This document shows, in pieces, positions 43,493-51,503 of a stretch of DNA of 64,000 bases. Each line of letters opens with the position of its first letter. Positions within the stretch are counted from its first letter, which is position 1. The DNA is from an uncultured Roseicyclus sp. GTDB taxonomy: Bacteria > Pseudomonadota > Alphaproteobacteria > Rhodobacterales > Rhodobacteraceae. The notes under the pieces are model-generated. The model was not told the origin of the DNA, ran no database searches, and was given only the letters and a program-made list of their open reading frames with translations. The stretch lies in assembly GCA_937139335.1 (NCBI GenBank), contig CAKZPN010000066.1, forward strand, positions 26,642-90,641, written 5' to 3'. The position numbers and the translations under genes were made by a program.

Positions 43493-44623
43493 CTGATCCT
43501 CGAACATGATGCCAAGACGCTGCTGGCCAAGCGCGGCCTGCCGGTGCCGGAGGGCGCGCTTTACGCCGTTGCCGCCCCGGTTGCGCCTGACTTTCCGGCG
43601 CCCTGGGTGCTGAAGGCGCAGGTTCCGGTCGGCGGGCGCGGCAAGGCGGGCGGGATCGTGTTTATCCCCGACCGGGCTGCGCTGGCCGCGACGGCGCACC
43701 GCTTGTCCACGCTGCGCATCAAGGGCTTTCCGGTCGAGGAGATCCGCATCGAGGCGGCGGTGTCGGACGCGCGCGAGATCTACCTCGGCCTCGTCATCGA
43801 CGCCGCCACAGGCCGCGTTTCGCTGCTGGCCTCGGCCACCGGCGGGGTCGAGATCGAGGCGGAGGCTGGCACCGGCATCCACCAGTTCAGCGCCCGGCCC
43901 GAGGCCGTGGAGATGACGGCCGCGCTGGACGATCTCGCTGCCGCCCTGCCGAGCGATGTCGCCGCCGCGGTCCGCGCGGCGGGCGAGATCGCCGTCGCCG
44001 CCTTCCTCGACCTCGACGCGACGCTGCTGGAGCTGAACCCGATCTTCCTGAAAGGCGACGGAAGCTGGATCGCCGGCGACGTGCGCCTCGACCTCGACGA
44101 GAACGCCCTGCCCCGCCAGCCCGAGTTCGCCGCCCTGCTCGACGCCCGCCCGCACGCCTATGCCGAGGCGGTGTTCAAGCGCGACCACGGCTTCGACCTC
44201 GTGATCGTGGACCCGGAAGGCGAAATCGGGCTTGTCACCACCGGCGCCGGCCTGTCGATGCAGCTGATAGACGAGATGTCGCGCAGGGGCCTGCGCCCGT
44301 ACAATTTCTGCGACATCCGCAGCGGCATGATGCGCGGCAGCCCGGACCGTCTGATCGCGACGCTGCGCCAGCTCTGCACCGCGCCGCGCCTGCGCTGCGT
44401 CCTGGTCAACATCTTCGCGGGCATCACCGATCTGGGCGAATTCGCCGATCTGCTGCTCGCCGCGCGTGCCGCGGTGCCGGAGTTGCAGGTGCCGATGGTG
44501 GTGCGGATGGTCGGCAACGGGCAGGAGCGGGCGGAGGCGATCCTGGGCGCAGCCGAAGGGCTGGAACTCATCCCTGACCTCGACCGGGCCGTCACGCGGA
44601 TCGCGGCGCTCTGCGATGCTTGA
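43493..44623 (+). CDS. ATP-grasp CoA ligase beta subunit, SucC/MtkA-like
   Basis: Beta subunit (about 376 aa) of an acid-CoA ligase of the succinyl-CoA synthetase type. ATP-grasp features: LEHDAKTLLAKRGLPVPEG, WVLKAQVPVGGRGKAGG, and ELNPIFLKGDGSW; the C-terminal part has NIFAGITDLGEFADLL. The start is uncertain: no ATG, GTG or TTG lies between the operator and the conserved N-terminus. The best choices are CTG at 43493 or ATT at 43490, with GGGAG at 43478-43482. In-frame ATGs at 43364 and 43376 lie before the operator and are unlikely. It overlaps the alpha-subunit gene by 8 nt. The acid activated is unknown. Confidence 0.75.
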   Translation: MILEHDAKTLLAKRGLPVPEGALYAVAAPVAPDFPAPWVLKAQVPVGGRGKAGGIVFIPDRAALAATAHRLSTLRIKGFPVEEIRIEAAVSDAREIYLGLVIDAATGRVSLLASATGGVEIEAEAGTGIHQFSARPEAVEMTAALDDLAAALPSDVAAAVRAAGEIAVAAFLDLDATLLELNPIFLKGDGSWIAGDVRLDLDENALPRQPEFAALLDARPHAYAEAVFKRDHGFDLVIVDPEGEIGLVTTGAGLSMQLIDEMSRRGLRPYNFCDIRSGMMRGSPDRLIATLRQLCTAPRLRCVLVNIFAGITDLGEFADLLLAARAAVPELQVPMVVRMVGNGQERAEAILGAAEGLELIPDLDRAVTRIAALCDA

Positions 44624-45515
44624 GCGGCTGATCGACCACGATGCCGCCCCCCTTCGGGTGATGGTGCAAGGCGCGACCGGGCGTGCGGCGCGCAAGCACA
44701 TCGCGCGGATGACCGCGGCCGGAACCAATATCGTCGCCGGCGTCTCGCCCAGCGCCGCTCCGGGCGACACGGTGGACGGGTTGCCGATGTTCGCCACCCC
44801 GGCCGAGGCCGTAGCCGCCACCAGCGCCGACGCGAGCCTGCTGATGGTGCCGCCGCTATCGGTGCTGCCTGCGGCGCGCGCCGCGCTTGATGCGGGCGTC
44901 GGCCTGATCGTCACCGTGACCGAAGGGATGCCGGTGCGCGACGCGATGCACCTGCTGCACGCCACCCGCGCGGCAGGCGCGACGTGGATCGGCGCGTCGA
45001 GTCCCGGCCTCGCCGTTCCGGGCCGCTGCAAGCTCGGCTTCCTGCCCGACGTGGCGTTGTCGCCCGGCCCGCTCGCGATCTGGTCGAAAAGCGGCACGCT
45101 GTCCTACGAGACCGGGCTGCGGCTGGTCGGCGCAGGCTTCGGCCAGACTGCCTGGATCGGTGTCGGCGGCGACCCGGTGAAGGGCACGCGCTTCGCCGAC
45201 CTCGTCCCCGCCTTCCGCGACCATGCGCCCACCCGCGCGGTGGTCGTAGTGGGCGAAATCGGCGGCACCGAGGAGGAAGACCTCGCCGAGGCGCTGCTGG
45301 CCACCCCGATCGGCAAGCCGGTCTACGCGATCCTCGCCGGGGCCGCCGCGCCCGAGGGCAAGACCATGGGCCACGCCGGCGCCATCGTCAGCGGCGGCAA
45401 GGGCAGCCTCGCCTCCAAGATCGCGGCGCTGGAGGGGGCGGGCGTGTCCGTCTTCCGCTCGCTCGCGCCGATGGTCGAGACAATCACCGCCGACATGAAG
45501 GAAACCAAACCGTGA
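44616..45515 (+). CDS. CoA ligase alpha subunit, SucD/MtkB-like
   Basis: Alpha subunit of 299 aa. The CoA-binding Rossmann part is at the N-terminus (VMVQGATGRAARKHIARM); the phosphorylated His253 is in KTMGHAGAIVSGGKG, as in SucD. Together with the preceding beta subunit it would make an acyl-CoA from acid, CoA and ATP. The genes are not next to TCA-cycle genes and the sequence is diverged from normal SucD, so a role in a specialised acid pathway (malate-, itaconate- or methylsuccinate-like acid) is more probable. It shares GTGA with the acyl-CoA dehydrogenase start. Confidence 0.85.
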   Translation: MLERLIDHDAAPLRVMVQGATGRAARKHIARMTAAGTNIVAGVSPSAAPGDTVDGLPMFATPAEAVAATSADASLLMVPPLSVLPAARAALDAGVGLIVTVTEGMPVRDAMHLLHATRAAGATWIGASSPGLAVPGRCKLGFLPDVALSPGPLAIWSKSGTLSYETGLRLVGAGFGQTAWIGVGGDPVKGTRFADLVPAFRDHAPTRAVVVVGEIGGTEEEDLAEALLATPIGKPVYAILAGAAAPEGKTMGHAGAIVSGGKGSLASKIAALEGAGVSVFRSLAPMVETITADMKETKP

Positions 45516-46684
45516 AGTTCGAACTGACCGAGCAACAGCGCCAGATCGTGGGCACCGTCCGCGACCTGACCCAAGGCGGGTTCATCGCGCGCGGCCTGAA
45601 ATGGATGGACGGCAGCTTTCCGTGGGAGAACATGCGCGAACTGGCCGATGTCGGCGTGCTCGGCATGGCGGTGCCCGAGGAATACGGCGGCCTCGGCCTG
45701 CCGGTCTTCGACACCGCGCTGGTGCTCGAGGAGATCGGCAAGGGCTGCTACGTCACCGCAATGGCGGTTCTGGGCGAGGTCGGCGTGCAGGCCCGCGTGA
45801 TCGCGACCTATGCGCCCGAGACGATCAAGCAGCGCATCCTGCCGGGCGTCGTCACCGGCGAAAACATCCTCGCCGTCTGCATGACCGAACCGCATGCCGG
45901 CACCGACGTGCCCAACTACAAGACCAACACCCAGGTCAAGGGCGACCGGGTGGTGGTGAACGGGGTCAAGACACTGATCAGCCGCGCGCCCGAGGCGGCG
46001 ATGTTCGTGGTCTTCACCCGCGTCGACGGGGTGCCGGGCCGCGAGGGCATCGGTTGCGTGCTGGTCGACGCCGGCACGCCGGGCCTGTCCGTCACCGGCA
46101 ACTACCACACGATGGGCGGCGAGTTCCTGCACGAGGTGCGGTTCGAGAACGTGGAACTGCCGCGGGAGAACCTGGTGATCGAGCGCGACGGGATGAAGAA
46201 GCTTCTCAACGCCTTCAACACGCAACGCTGCCTGAACCCGTCGATCTCGCTGGGTCTGGCCGAGGGGGCCTTTGACGAAAGCCTGAAATACGCCCGCGAA
46301 CGCACCGCCTTTGGTCGCTCCATCGGCGACTTCCAGGGCATGCGCTGGAAACTGGCGGACATGTACAAGGATATCGAGGCCGGGCGCGGGCTGCTTTACC
46401 GCGCGGCGGCGGGCGCGAACCCGTTTCCCGACCCGTTCCTTGCTGCCACCGCCAAGGTGTTCTGCAACGAGATGGCGCTGCGCGTCACCTCCGAGGCGGT
46501 GCAGATCCACGGCGGCTACGGTTTCACCGACGAATACCTCGTCTCGCGCCATTACCGCGGCGCGCGCTACGGCACGCTTGGCGGCGGCACCTCCGAGACG
46601 CTGCGCGACTTGATCGGCAAGCGCCTGATGAAGGATGGCGACCTCGGCGACGGCATCCTGAGCCGCGTGCTCGACAGCAACTGA
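45512..46684 (+). CDS. Acyl-CoA dehydrogenase
   Basis: FAD-dependent acyl-CoA dehydrogenase of 390 aa. N-terminal helical domain, AVCMTEPHAGTDV (FAD/substrate loop), RTAFGRSIGDFQGMRWKLADM and VQIHGGYGFTDEYLVSRHYRGAR are the family motifs. The loop that holds the catalytic Glu in short-chain enzymes reads GGGTSE, so the base must come from elsewhere, as in isovaleryl/long-chain types. It starts at GTG 45512, overlapping the SucD-like stop (GTGA). It would oxidise the acyl-CoA made by the ligase encoded just upstream. Confidence 0.9.
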   Translation: MKFELTEQQRQIVGTVRDLTQGGFIARGLKWMDGSFPWENMRELADVGVLGMAVPEEYGGLGLPVFDTALVLEEIGKGCYVTAMAVLGEVGVQARVIATYAPETIKQRILPGVVTGENILAVCMTEPHAGTDVPNYKTNTQVKGDRVVVNGVKTLISRAPEAAMFVVFTRVDGVPGREGIGCVLVDAGTPGLSVTGNYHTMGGEFLHEVRFENVELPRENLVIERDGMKKLLNAFNTQRCLNPSISLGLAEGAFDESLKYARERTAFGRSIGDFQGMRWKLADMYKDIEAGRGLLYRAAAGANPFPDPFLAATAKVFCNEMALRVTSEAVQIHGGYGFTDEYLVSRHYRGARYGTLGGGTSETLRDLIGKRLMKDGDLGDGILSRVLDSN

Positions 46685-46708
46685 CCAACCCAAAGGGAGA
46701 CCGCGCGT

Positions 46709-47500
46709 ATGGCCCGCACCTACACCAACCCCGTCAAGACCAAGCTCGCCGCCGGAGAGCCGGTGTTCGGCATGAGCGTGCGGCTGGCCCGCCACCCCGA
46801 CATCGCGCGCGTCGCCAAGGCGACGGGGCATGATTTCCTGTTCATCGACATCCAGCACTCGATCTTCAACGTCGAAACGATCGGGCTGATCGCGCAGACG
46901 GCTCTGGCGATCGGGCTTGCGCCCCTGGTGCGGGTGCGTGGCATCGACGACCCGGACGTGTCGCTGCTCCTCGATAATTGCGTGACCGGCATTGTCTATC
47001 CCGACATCAACACGGCGGACGAGGCGCGACATGCCGTCGACATCTGCAAGTTCCCGCCGCTGGGCAAGCGCAGTGTCACTGGCGGCTACCCGATGTTCGA
47101 CTACGAGGCGGTGCCGCTGTCCGAGGCGATCCCGCTGCTGAATGACAGCACGCTGGTCGTGGCGATGATCGAGACGCCCGAGGGGCTGGAGAACGTGGAG
47201 GAGATCGCGGCGGTTCCCGGCATCGACGTGATCCATGTCGGCACCAACGACCTGTTGGTGAACATGGGCATGTCGGGCCAGTTCGACGCGCCCGAGATCA
47301 TCGCGGCACAGGACCGCGTGAACCGCGCCTGTGCCGCCAACGGCATCCACGCGGGCTGCGGCGGCAACCGCTCGGTCGCGCGGCAGGCCAAGGCGGTGCG
47401 CAACGGCGCGCAGTTTCTGACCACGCAGACCGACATCGCCTTTCTCGCCTCCGCCGCGCGGCGCTGGATCGAGGATCTGGACACCGATCTGAAGGGCTAG
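46709..47500 (+). CDS. HpcH/HpaI aldolase family protein
   Basis: Class II, metal-dependent aldolase-like protein of 263 aa in the HpcH/HpaI family. Motifs: HDFLFIDIQHSIFN, PLVRVRG, a metal-binding Glu in MIETPEGLENVEEIAAVPGIDVIHVGTNDL. Members cleave 4-hydroxy-2-oxo acids or malyl/citramalyl-CoA-like compounds to pyruvate or glyoxylate plus a second product. It follows the acyl-CoA dehydrogenase gene by 24 nt and has AAAGGGAG upstream. It probably makes the carbon-carbon cleavage of the pathway. Its 3' end overlaps the convergent CHR gene by 4 nt. Confidence 0.88.
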   Translation: MARTYTNPVKTKLAAGEPVFGMSVRLARHPDIARVAKATGHDFLFIDIQHSIFNVETIGLIAQTALAIGLAPLVRVRGIDDPDVSLLLDNCVTGIVYPDINTADEARHAVDICKFPPLGKRSVTGGYPMFDYEAVPLSEAIPLLNDSTLVVAMIETPEGLENVEEIAAVPGIDVIHVGTNDLLVNMGMSGQFDAPEIIAAQDRVNRACAANGIHAGCGGNRSVARQAKAVRNGAQFLTTQTDIAFLASAARRWIEDLDTDLKG

Positions 47501-48021
47501 ACCAGCCCGAAGGCGCCCAGCGCGCCCGCTCCTGCCAGGATCGCGAAGGGCGGTGCGCGCGTGGCGAGCAGGAGCGTGAAGGAGGCCGCCGCGATGGCGA
47601 ACGTCGGCACGCCGGTGGCCGCCGCCAGCGTCAACAGCAGCGCGCTCGACGCCATCAGCCCGATGGTCAGCGGCACGAGGCCCCGGCGCAACACCACGAA
47701 CCAGCGCCGCTCGGACCAGCGGTTCCAGCCGCGCGCCACCGCACCGGCCAGGATCAGCGAGGGCAGCACGAAGACCAGGGTGGCGAGGATGCCGCCCGTC
47801 ACCCCCGCCATGCGCCAGCCGATCAGCGACACGAAAAGCGTGTTCGGCCCGGGCGAGGCCTGCGCCAGCGCGAAGAGCGAGGTGAAATCCTCGAGCGTCA
47901 GCCAGCCGTTCTCGACCACCACGACGCGCTGCAATTCGGCCAGGATCACGTAGATGCCGCCGATTGCGAGCAGCGACTGGACGATCAGGTGCCCGAGAAG
48001 CGACAGCAGGTTCTCATCCAT
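47497..48021 (-). CDS. CHR-type transporter half (second subunit)
   Basis: Membrane protein of 174 aa, one of two short CHR (ChrA-like) halves, with about five to six helices. The conserved motifs LAQASPGPNTLFVSLIGW and FVLPSLI match the chromate transporter family. Short CHR pairs form a heterodimer. It overlaps the other half by 8 nt. It is the last gene of an operon led by a TTT transporter, which argues that the pair may export an organic anion or sulfate-like ion instead of chromate; this is inference. Confidence 0.82.
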   Translation of the reverse strand: MDENLLSLLGHLIVQSLLAIGGIYVILAELQRVVVVENGWLTLEDFTSLFALAQASPGPNTLFVSLIGWRMAGVTGGILATLVFVLPSLILAGAVARGWNRWSERRWFVVLRRGLVPLTIGLMASSALLLTLAAATGVPTFAIAAASFTLLLATRAPPFAILAGAGALGAFGLV

Positions 48022-48604
48022 GATGGCGCATCCTCCAGAGCGTCAGGCCGATACTGAGCGGCGCGAAGACCGCGATGACGACCACCAGAGGCAGCCGCGC
48101 CCAGGCCACCGCCGCGATGACGGCGACGCCGAGAACCGCCACCACCGGGTTGCGCCGCTGCGGCCAGAACAGTCGCGCGGTAATGGCGCAGACCAGCCCG
48201 GCGGCGGCGGCGGCGATGGCGCGCACGGCACCCTGAACCGCCGGCACCTCGGCAAAGCCGGTGTAGAGCGCGCCCAGCATCAGCGCGATGGCGACCGGCA
48301 GGATCAACAGCCCCGAGAGCGCCGTGATCGCGCCGGGCCAGCCGCCGACCCGCATGCCCATCACGATGGAGATGTTGACGATGTTCGGCCCCGGCAGAAC
48401 CTGGCAGATCGCGAGGATCTCGGTGAATTCCTCGGTGTCGAGCCAGCGCCGGCGGGTGACGATCTCGTGCACCACGACCGGCAGAACGCCGCCGAAGCCG
48501 GTGACTCCGATCACGAGGAAGCAGCGGAACATCGCGCCCAGCGTGATGCCTCGCTCCGTCAGCGGGACGGCGCGCGGGGCAGCGGCAGGGGCGGCGTGGG
48601 TCAT
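48014..48604 (-). CDS. CHR-type transporter half (first subunit)
   Basis: Membrane protein of 196 aa, partner of the next gene. A hydrophilic N-terminus (about 22 residues) precedes the family motif FRCFLVIGVTGFGGVLPVVVHEIV and ICQVLPGPNIVNISIVMG. Its ATG overlaps the preceding SDR stop (ATGA), so it is coupled to the tctCBA-SDR transcript. Confidence 0.82.
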   Translation of the reverse strand: MTHAAPAAAPRAVPLTERGITLGAMFRCFLVIGVTGFGGVLPVVVHEIVTRRRWLDTEEFTEILAICQVLPGPNIVNISIVMGMRVGGWPGAITALSGLLILPVAIALMLGALYTGFAEVPAVQGAVRAIAAAAAGLVCAITARLFWPQRRNPVVAVLGVAVIAAVAWARLPLVVVIAVFAPLSIGLTLWRMRHHG

Positions 48605-49383
48605 GTTACGGGGCAGAGCCCGCCATCGACGTTGATGGCCGTGCCGGTCACGTAGCCCGCCTGGTCCGAGGAGAGGAAACAGGCGACGTTGGCGAATTCC
48701 TCGGCCTCGCCCAGACGGCCCAGAGGCACGGTCGTCGCGACGGGCTGAAGGAAATCCTCGTAGCTCTGGCCGTCACCCGCCGCCGCGTGCCGACGCTCCC
48801 ACTGGCCGGACTTGATCTTGCCGACGCAAAGCGCGTTGACGAGGATGTTCCACGGCGCCAGCTCGCGCGACAGCGCCTTGCTCATCGTGATCCCCGCGCC
48901 GCGACTGACCGAGGTGGGCAGGCTGCCGCCATCAGGCGTCTTGCCCACCACGGCGGTCACGTTGATGATCCGGCCCCAGCGCTGCGCCTTCATCGCGGGC
49001 AGGACCGCCTGCACCAGCGCCAGCGGCGCCAGCAGCTTGAGGTCGAGGTCTTCCACCATCGCCGCGCGCGGCTGATCCTCGACCGGGCCACGGCGGGAAC
49101 TGCCGGCATTGTTGATCAGGATATCGATGACGGGAAAGCGGGCGGCCACCTCTGCCATCGCCGCGTCGCGCGCCGGCCCATCCGTAATGTCGCAGGCGAC
49201 GGGCATCAGCGTGCCCGTCGCCTCGGCCTGCAATTCCGAGCAGGTGGCTCGCAGCCGCGCTTCATCCCGCGCCACCAGCACCACGTTCGCCCCCGAGGCC
49301 GACAGGCGCGCGGCCATCGCGCGGCCCAAGCCCTGGCTCGCGCCGGTAATCAGCGCCGTGCGCCCGCCGAGGTCGATCAGCAT
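48601..49383 (-). CDS. SDR family protein with altered active site
   Basis: Short-chain dehydrogenase fold of 260 aa. The cofactor motif GASQGLGRAM and NNAGSSRRG are normal and the C-terminus reads GTAINVDGGLCPVT. The catalytic Tyr-x3-Lys, however, is replaced: the aligned segment reads TSVSRGAG, with Thr for Tyr and Arg for Lys, and the preceding Ser is Thr. The protein may bind NAD(P) but work by another mechanism. It follows tctA by 12 nt and overlaps the CHR gene by four bases, so it belongs to the second TTT operon. Confidence 0.82.
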   Translation of the reverse strand: MLIDLGGRTALITGASQGLGRAMAARLSASGANVVLVARDEARLRATCSELQAEATGTLMPVACDITDGPARDAAMAEVAARFPVIDILINNAGSSRRGPVEDQPRAAMVEDLDLKLLAPLALVQAVLPAMKAQRWGRIINVTAVVGKTPDGGSLPTSVSRGAGITMSKALSRELAPWNILVNALCVGKIKSGQWERRHAAAGDGQSYEDFLQPVATTVPLGRLGEAEEFANVACFLSSDQAGYVTGTAINVDGGLCPVT

Positions 49384-49395
49384 GTCCTGCCCCCC

Positions 49396-50916
49396 TCAGT
49401 CATCCGCGCCCCCGACCAGCACCTGCCGCCGCTCGCGCCGGTTGCGGATGATCACCCAGACCGACCAGAGCAGCAGCAGCGCGGTCAGCCCCAACAGCGT
49501 GCCGCTGATCGGGCGCTCGAGCAGCGTCATGAAATCACCGCGATAGATCAGCATGGCGCGCTTGAAATTCTCCTCCACCATCGGGCCGAGGATGAAGCCG
49601 ATCAGCAGTGGCGCCAGCTCGAACTTGAGCAGCCGCAGGACATAGCCCGCGAAGCCGAAGAACAGCACCAGCCCCACGTCGAAGGCGCTGGTCCTCACGG
49701 TGTAGACCCCGATGCAGATGAAGCAGATCACGGCGGGATAGAGTATGCCGTAGGGCACTTTGAGCAGCCGCACCCAGAGCCCGATCAGCGGGATGTTGAG
49801 GATCAGCAGCAGCACGTTGCCGATCCAGAAACTGGCGGCGAGGCCCCAAAAGATATCCGGGTTCTCGGTCATCAGTTGCGGGCCCGGCTGGATGCCGTGG
49901 ATCAGCAGCGCGCCCATCATCACCGCCATCGTGGCGCTGCCCGGAATGCCCAGCGTCATCGTCGGGATGAAGGCCGCCTGCACCGCCGCGTTGTTGGCGG
50001 ATTCCGGCGACATCAACCCTTCGATCGCGCCTTTGCCGAACTGGTCGCCGTGCGGCGACAGCCGTTTTTCCAGCGCGTAGCCGATGAAGGTCGCGATGCT
50101 GGGCCCGGTGCCGGGCAGCGCGCCGAAGAAGGCACCGATTCCCGCACCGCGCAGCATCGGCATCGGCGAGCGTCGCACCTCGTCTCGCGTCGGGATCATC
50201 GAGCGCAGCGTGACCGCCTGGATGAAGGGTTTGTCGATCTTCTGCGAGATCGACAGGATGATCTCGGACACGCCGAACAGCCCCATCGCCAGCGCAATGA
50301 AGCTGACCCCGTCGTGCAGCTCGAAGTAGCCGAAATCGTAGCGCGCGACGCCGGTCGTCAGGTCGGCGCCGACGGTGCCCAGCGACATGCCCACGATCAC
50401 CATCGCCAGCCCTTTGGCCGGCGCGTCCTGCGTCACCGTGGCTGCGGCGACCAGGCCGAAGACCATGATCGCGAAATACTCCGCCGGCCCGAAGGCCAGC
50501 GCCCATTGCGCGATCATCGGCGACAACGTGTAGAGCAGGATGATGCCGAAGGTGCCGCCCCAGAACGACGCGATGGTGGTCGCGAAGAGCGCCACGCCCG
50601 ACCGCCCCTGCTGCGTCATCGGGTAGCCGTCGAGGCAGGTGACGGCGTTGGACGGCGTGCCGGGCAGGTTCAGCAGGATCGACGAGATCGAGCCGCCGTA
50701 TTCCGCGCCGTAGTAGACGCCCGCAAGCATCACCAGCGCGGTCGTCGGTTCGAGGTAATAGGTGATCGGCAGCAGCATCGTGACCGCGGCCAGCGACCCG
50801 ATACCGGGCAAGGCGCCGAAGAAGGTGCCGAGAAACACGCCCAGCAGGCAATAGCTGAGGTTGGTGACGGAGAGCGCGGTGGAAAAGCCGGCGGCGATGT
50901 TGGCCCAGAGATCCAT
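49396..50916 (-). CDS. tctA: Tripartite tricarboxylate transporter permease TctA (system 2)
   Basis: Permease of 506 aa with the duplicated family motifs GALPGIGSLAAVTMLLP (near 38) and GALPGTGPSIATFIGY (near 260), and GIPGSATMAVMMGAL. About 11-12 hydrophobic segments. The ATG at 50916 forms a TGATG with the tctB stop; an in-frame GTG at 50928 is a poorer choice. It is related to but clearly different from system 1, so the two transporters probably carry different or successive acids of the same island. Confidence 0.92.
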   Translation of the reverse strand: MDLWANIAAGFSTALSVTNLSYCLLGVFLGTFFGALPGIGSLAAVTMLLPITYYLEPTTALVMLAGVYYGAEYGGSISSILLNLPGTPSNAVTCLDGYPMTQQGRSGVALFATTIASFWGGTFGIILLYTLSPMIAQWALAFGPAEYFAIMVFGLVAAATVTQDAPAKGLAMVIVGMSLGTVGADLTTGVARYDFGYFELHDGVSFIALAMGLFGVSEIILSISQKIDKPFIQAVTLRSMIPTRDEVRRSPMPMLRGAGIGAFFGALPGTGPSIATFIGYALEKRLSPHGDQFGKGAIEGLMSPESANNAAVQAAFIPTMTLGIPGSATMAVMMGALLIHGIQPGPQLMTENPDIFWGLAASFWIGNVLLLILNIPLIGLWVRLLKVPYGILYPAVICFICIGVYTVRTSAFDVGLVLFFGFAGYVLRLLKFELAPLLIGFILGPMVEENFKRAMLIYRGDFMTLLERPISGTLLGLTALLLLWSVWVIIRNRRERRQVLVGGADD

Positions 50917-51365
50917 CAGAGGTTCCACCAGAAGGCCGGGATCGGCAGGCGCAGAAGCAGGACGAAGAGAACCCAGCAGAGCACCGCCAGGACGGCGGAG
51001 GTGACGGCGATCAGCCGCCAGCCCGCGTCGGGGTTACCGAGCATGGCCGTGGCCGAGGCGGCCAGCGTCGCGCCGACCAGCCCAATATGGGTCAGCAGCA
51101 CACCGAAAACGGCAATCGAACCGAGGATCGTAGCCACCGCGCGGACCGAGAAATGTGGCAGGCGCCCCGGCATCCGGATCGCGCCGGTGAGGATCACGAG
51201 GCCCAGGCCGATGCCGATCATGCCGAGCCCGCGGGGAACGTAGCCCGGACCCATCCGGGCCACGGTGCCCATCGAAAACTCCTGCGCGCCGATGAAGAAG
51301 AACGCGCCGATCGCGATGATCAGCAGGCCGGCGAGAAGCTCAACGGGATCGAAATGTCGCATCAT
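50916..51365 (-). CDS. tctB: Tripartite tricarboxylate transporter small subunit TctB (system 2)
   Basis: Small membrane subunit of about 149 aa with four helices, encoded between tctC and tctA. The start could be ATG 51365, ATG 51362 or GTG 51374; 51365 has a GGTGA at short distance and gives the usual length. It overlaps tctA by one base. Confidence 0.82.
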   Translation of the reverse strand: MMRHFDPVELLAGLLIIAIGAFFFIGAQEFSMGTVARMGPGYVPRGLGMIGIGLGLVILTGAIRMPGRLPHFSVRAVATILGSIAVFGVLLTHIGLVGATLAASATAMLGNPDAGWRLIAVTSAVLAVLCWVLFVLLLRLPIPAFWWNL

Positions 51366-51421
51366 GTGTGTCACCGGGGCTGCGGGCTGCGGAAGGAACG
51401 GACAGTCAGGCGCGTCGGAAA

Positions 51422-51452
51422 GGGCGGCCAGGGTGAAAGAGCCTGGCCGCCC
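51422..51452 (-). terminator. Intercistronic hairpin between tctC and tctB (system 2)
   Basis: Perfect 11 bp inverted repeat (51422-51432 with 51442-51452, 9 nt loop), starting about 50 nt after the tctC stop and followed by a short T tract on the minus strand. Like the hairpin after smoE, it probably raises the amount of binding protein relative to the permease. Confidence 0.55.
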
Positions 51453-51503
51453 AAGATCAGGGGAACTGCGGCGGCAGTGGCCGCCGGGGACCCCGCGCCA
51501 CGA

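Noticed and set aside
45323..47350. Minus-strand open frame of about 675 codons opposite the acyl-CoA dehydrogenase and aldolase genes.
   Set aside because: Both plus-strand genes are clear enzyme families; the antisense product shows no domain.
48787..51243. Plus-strand open frame of about 800 codons opposite SDR and tctA.
   Set aside because: Antisense shadow of a membrane protein, Arg/Gln/His-rich, without motifs.
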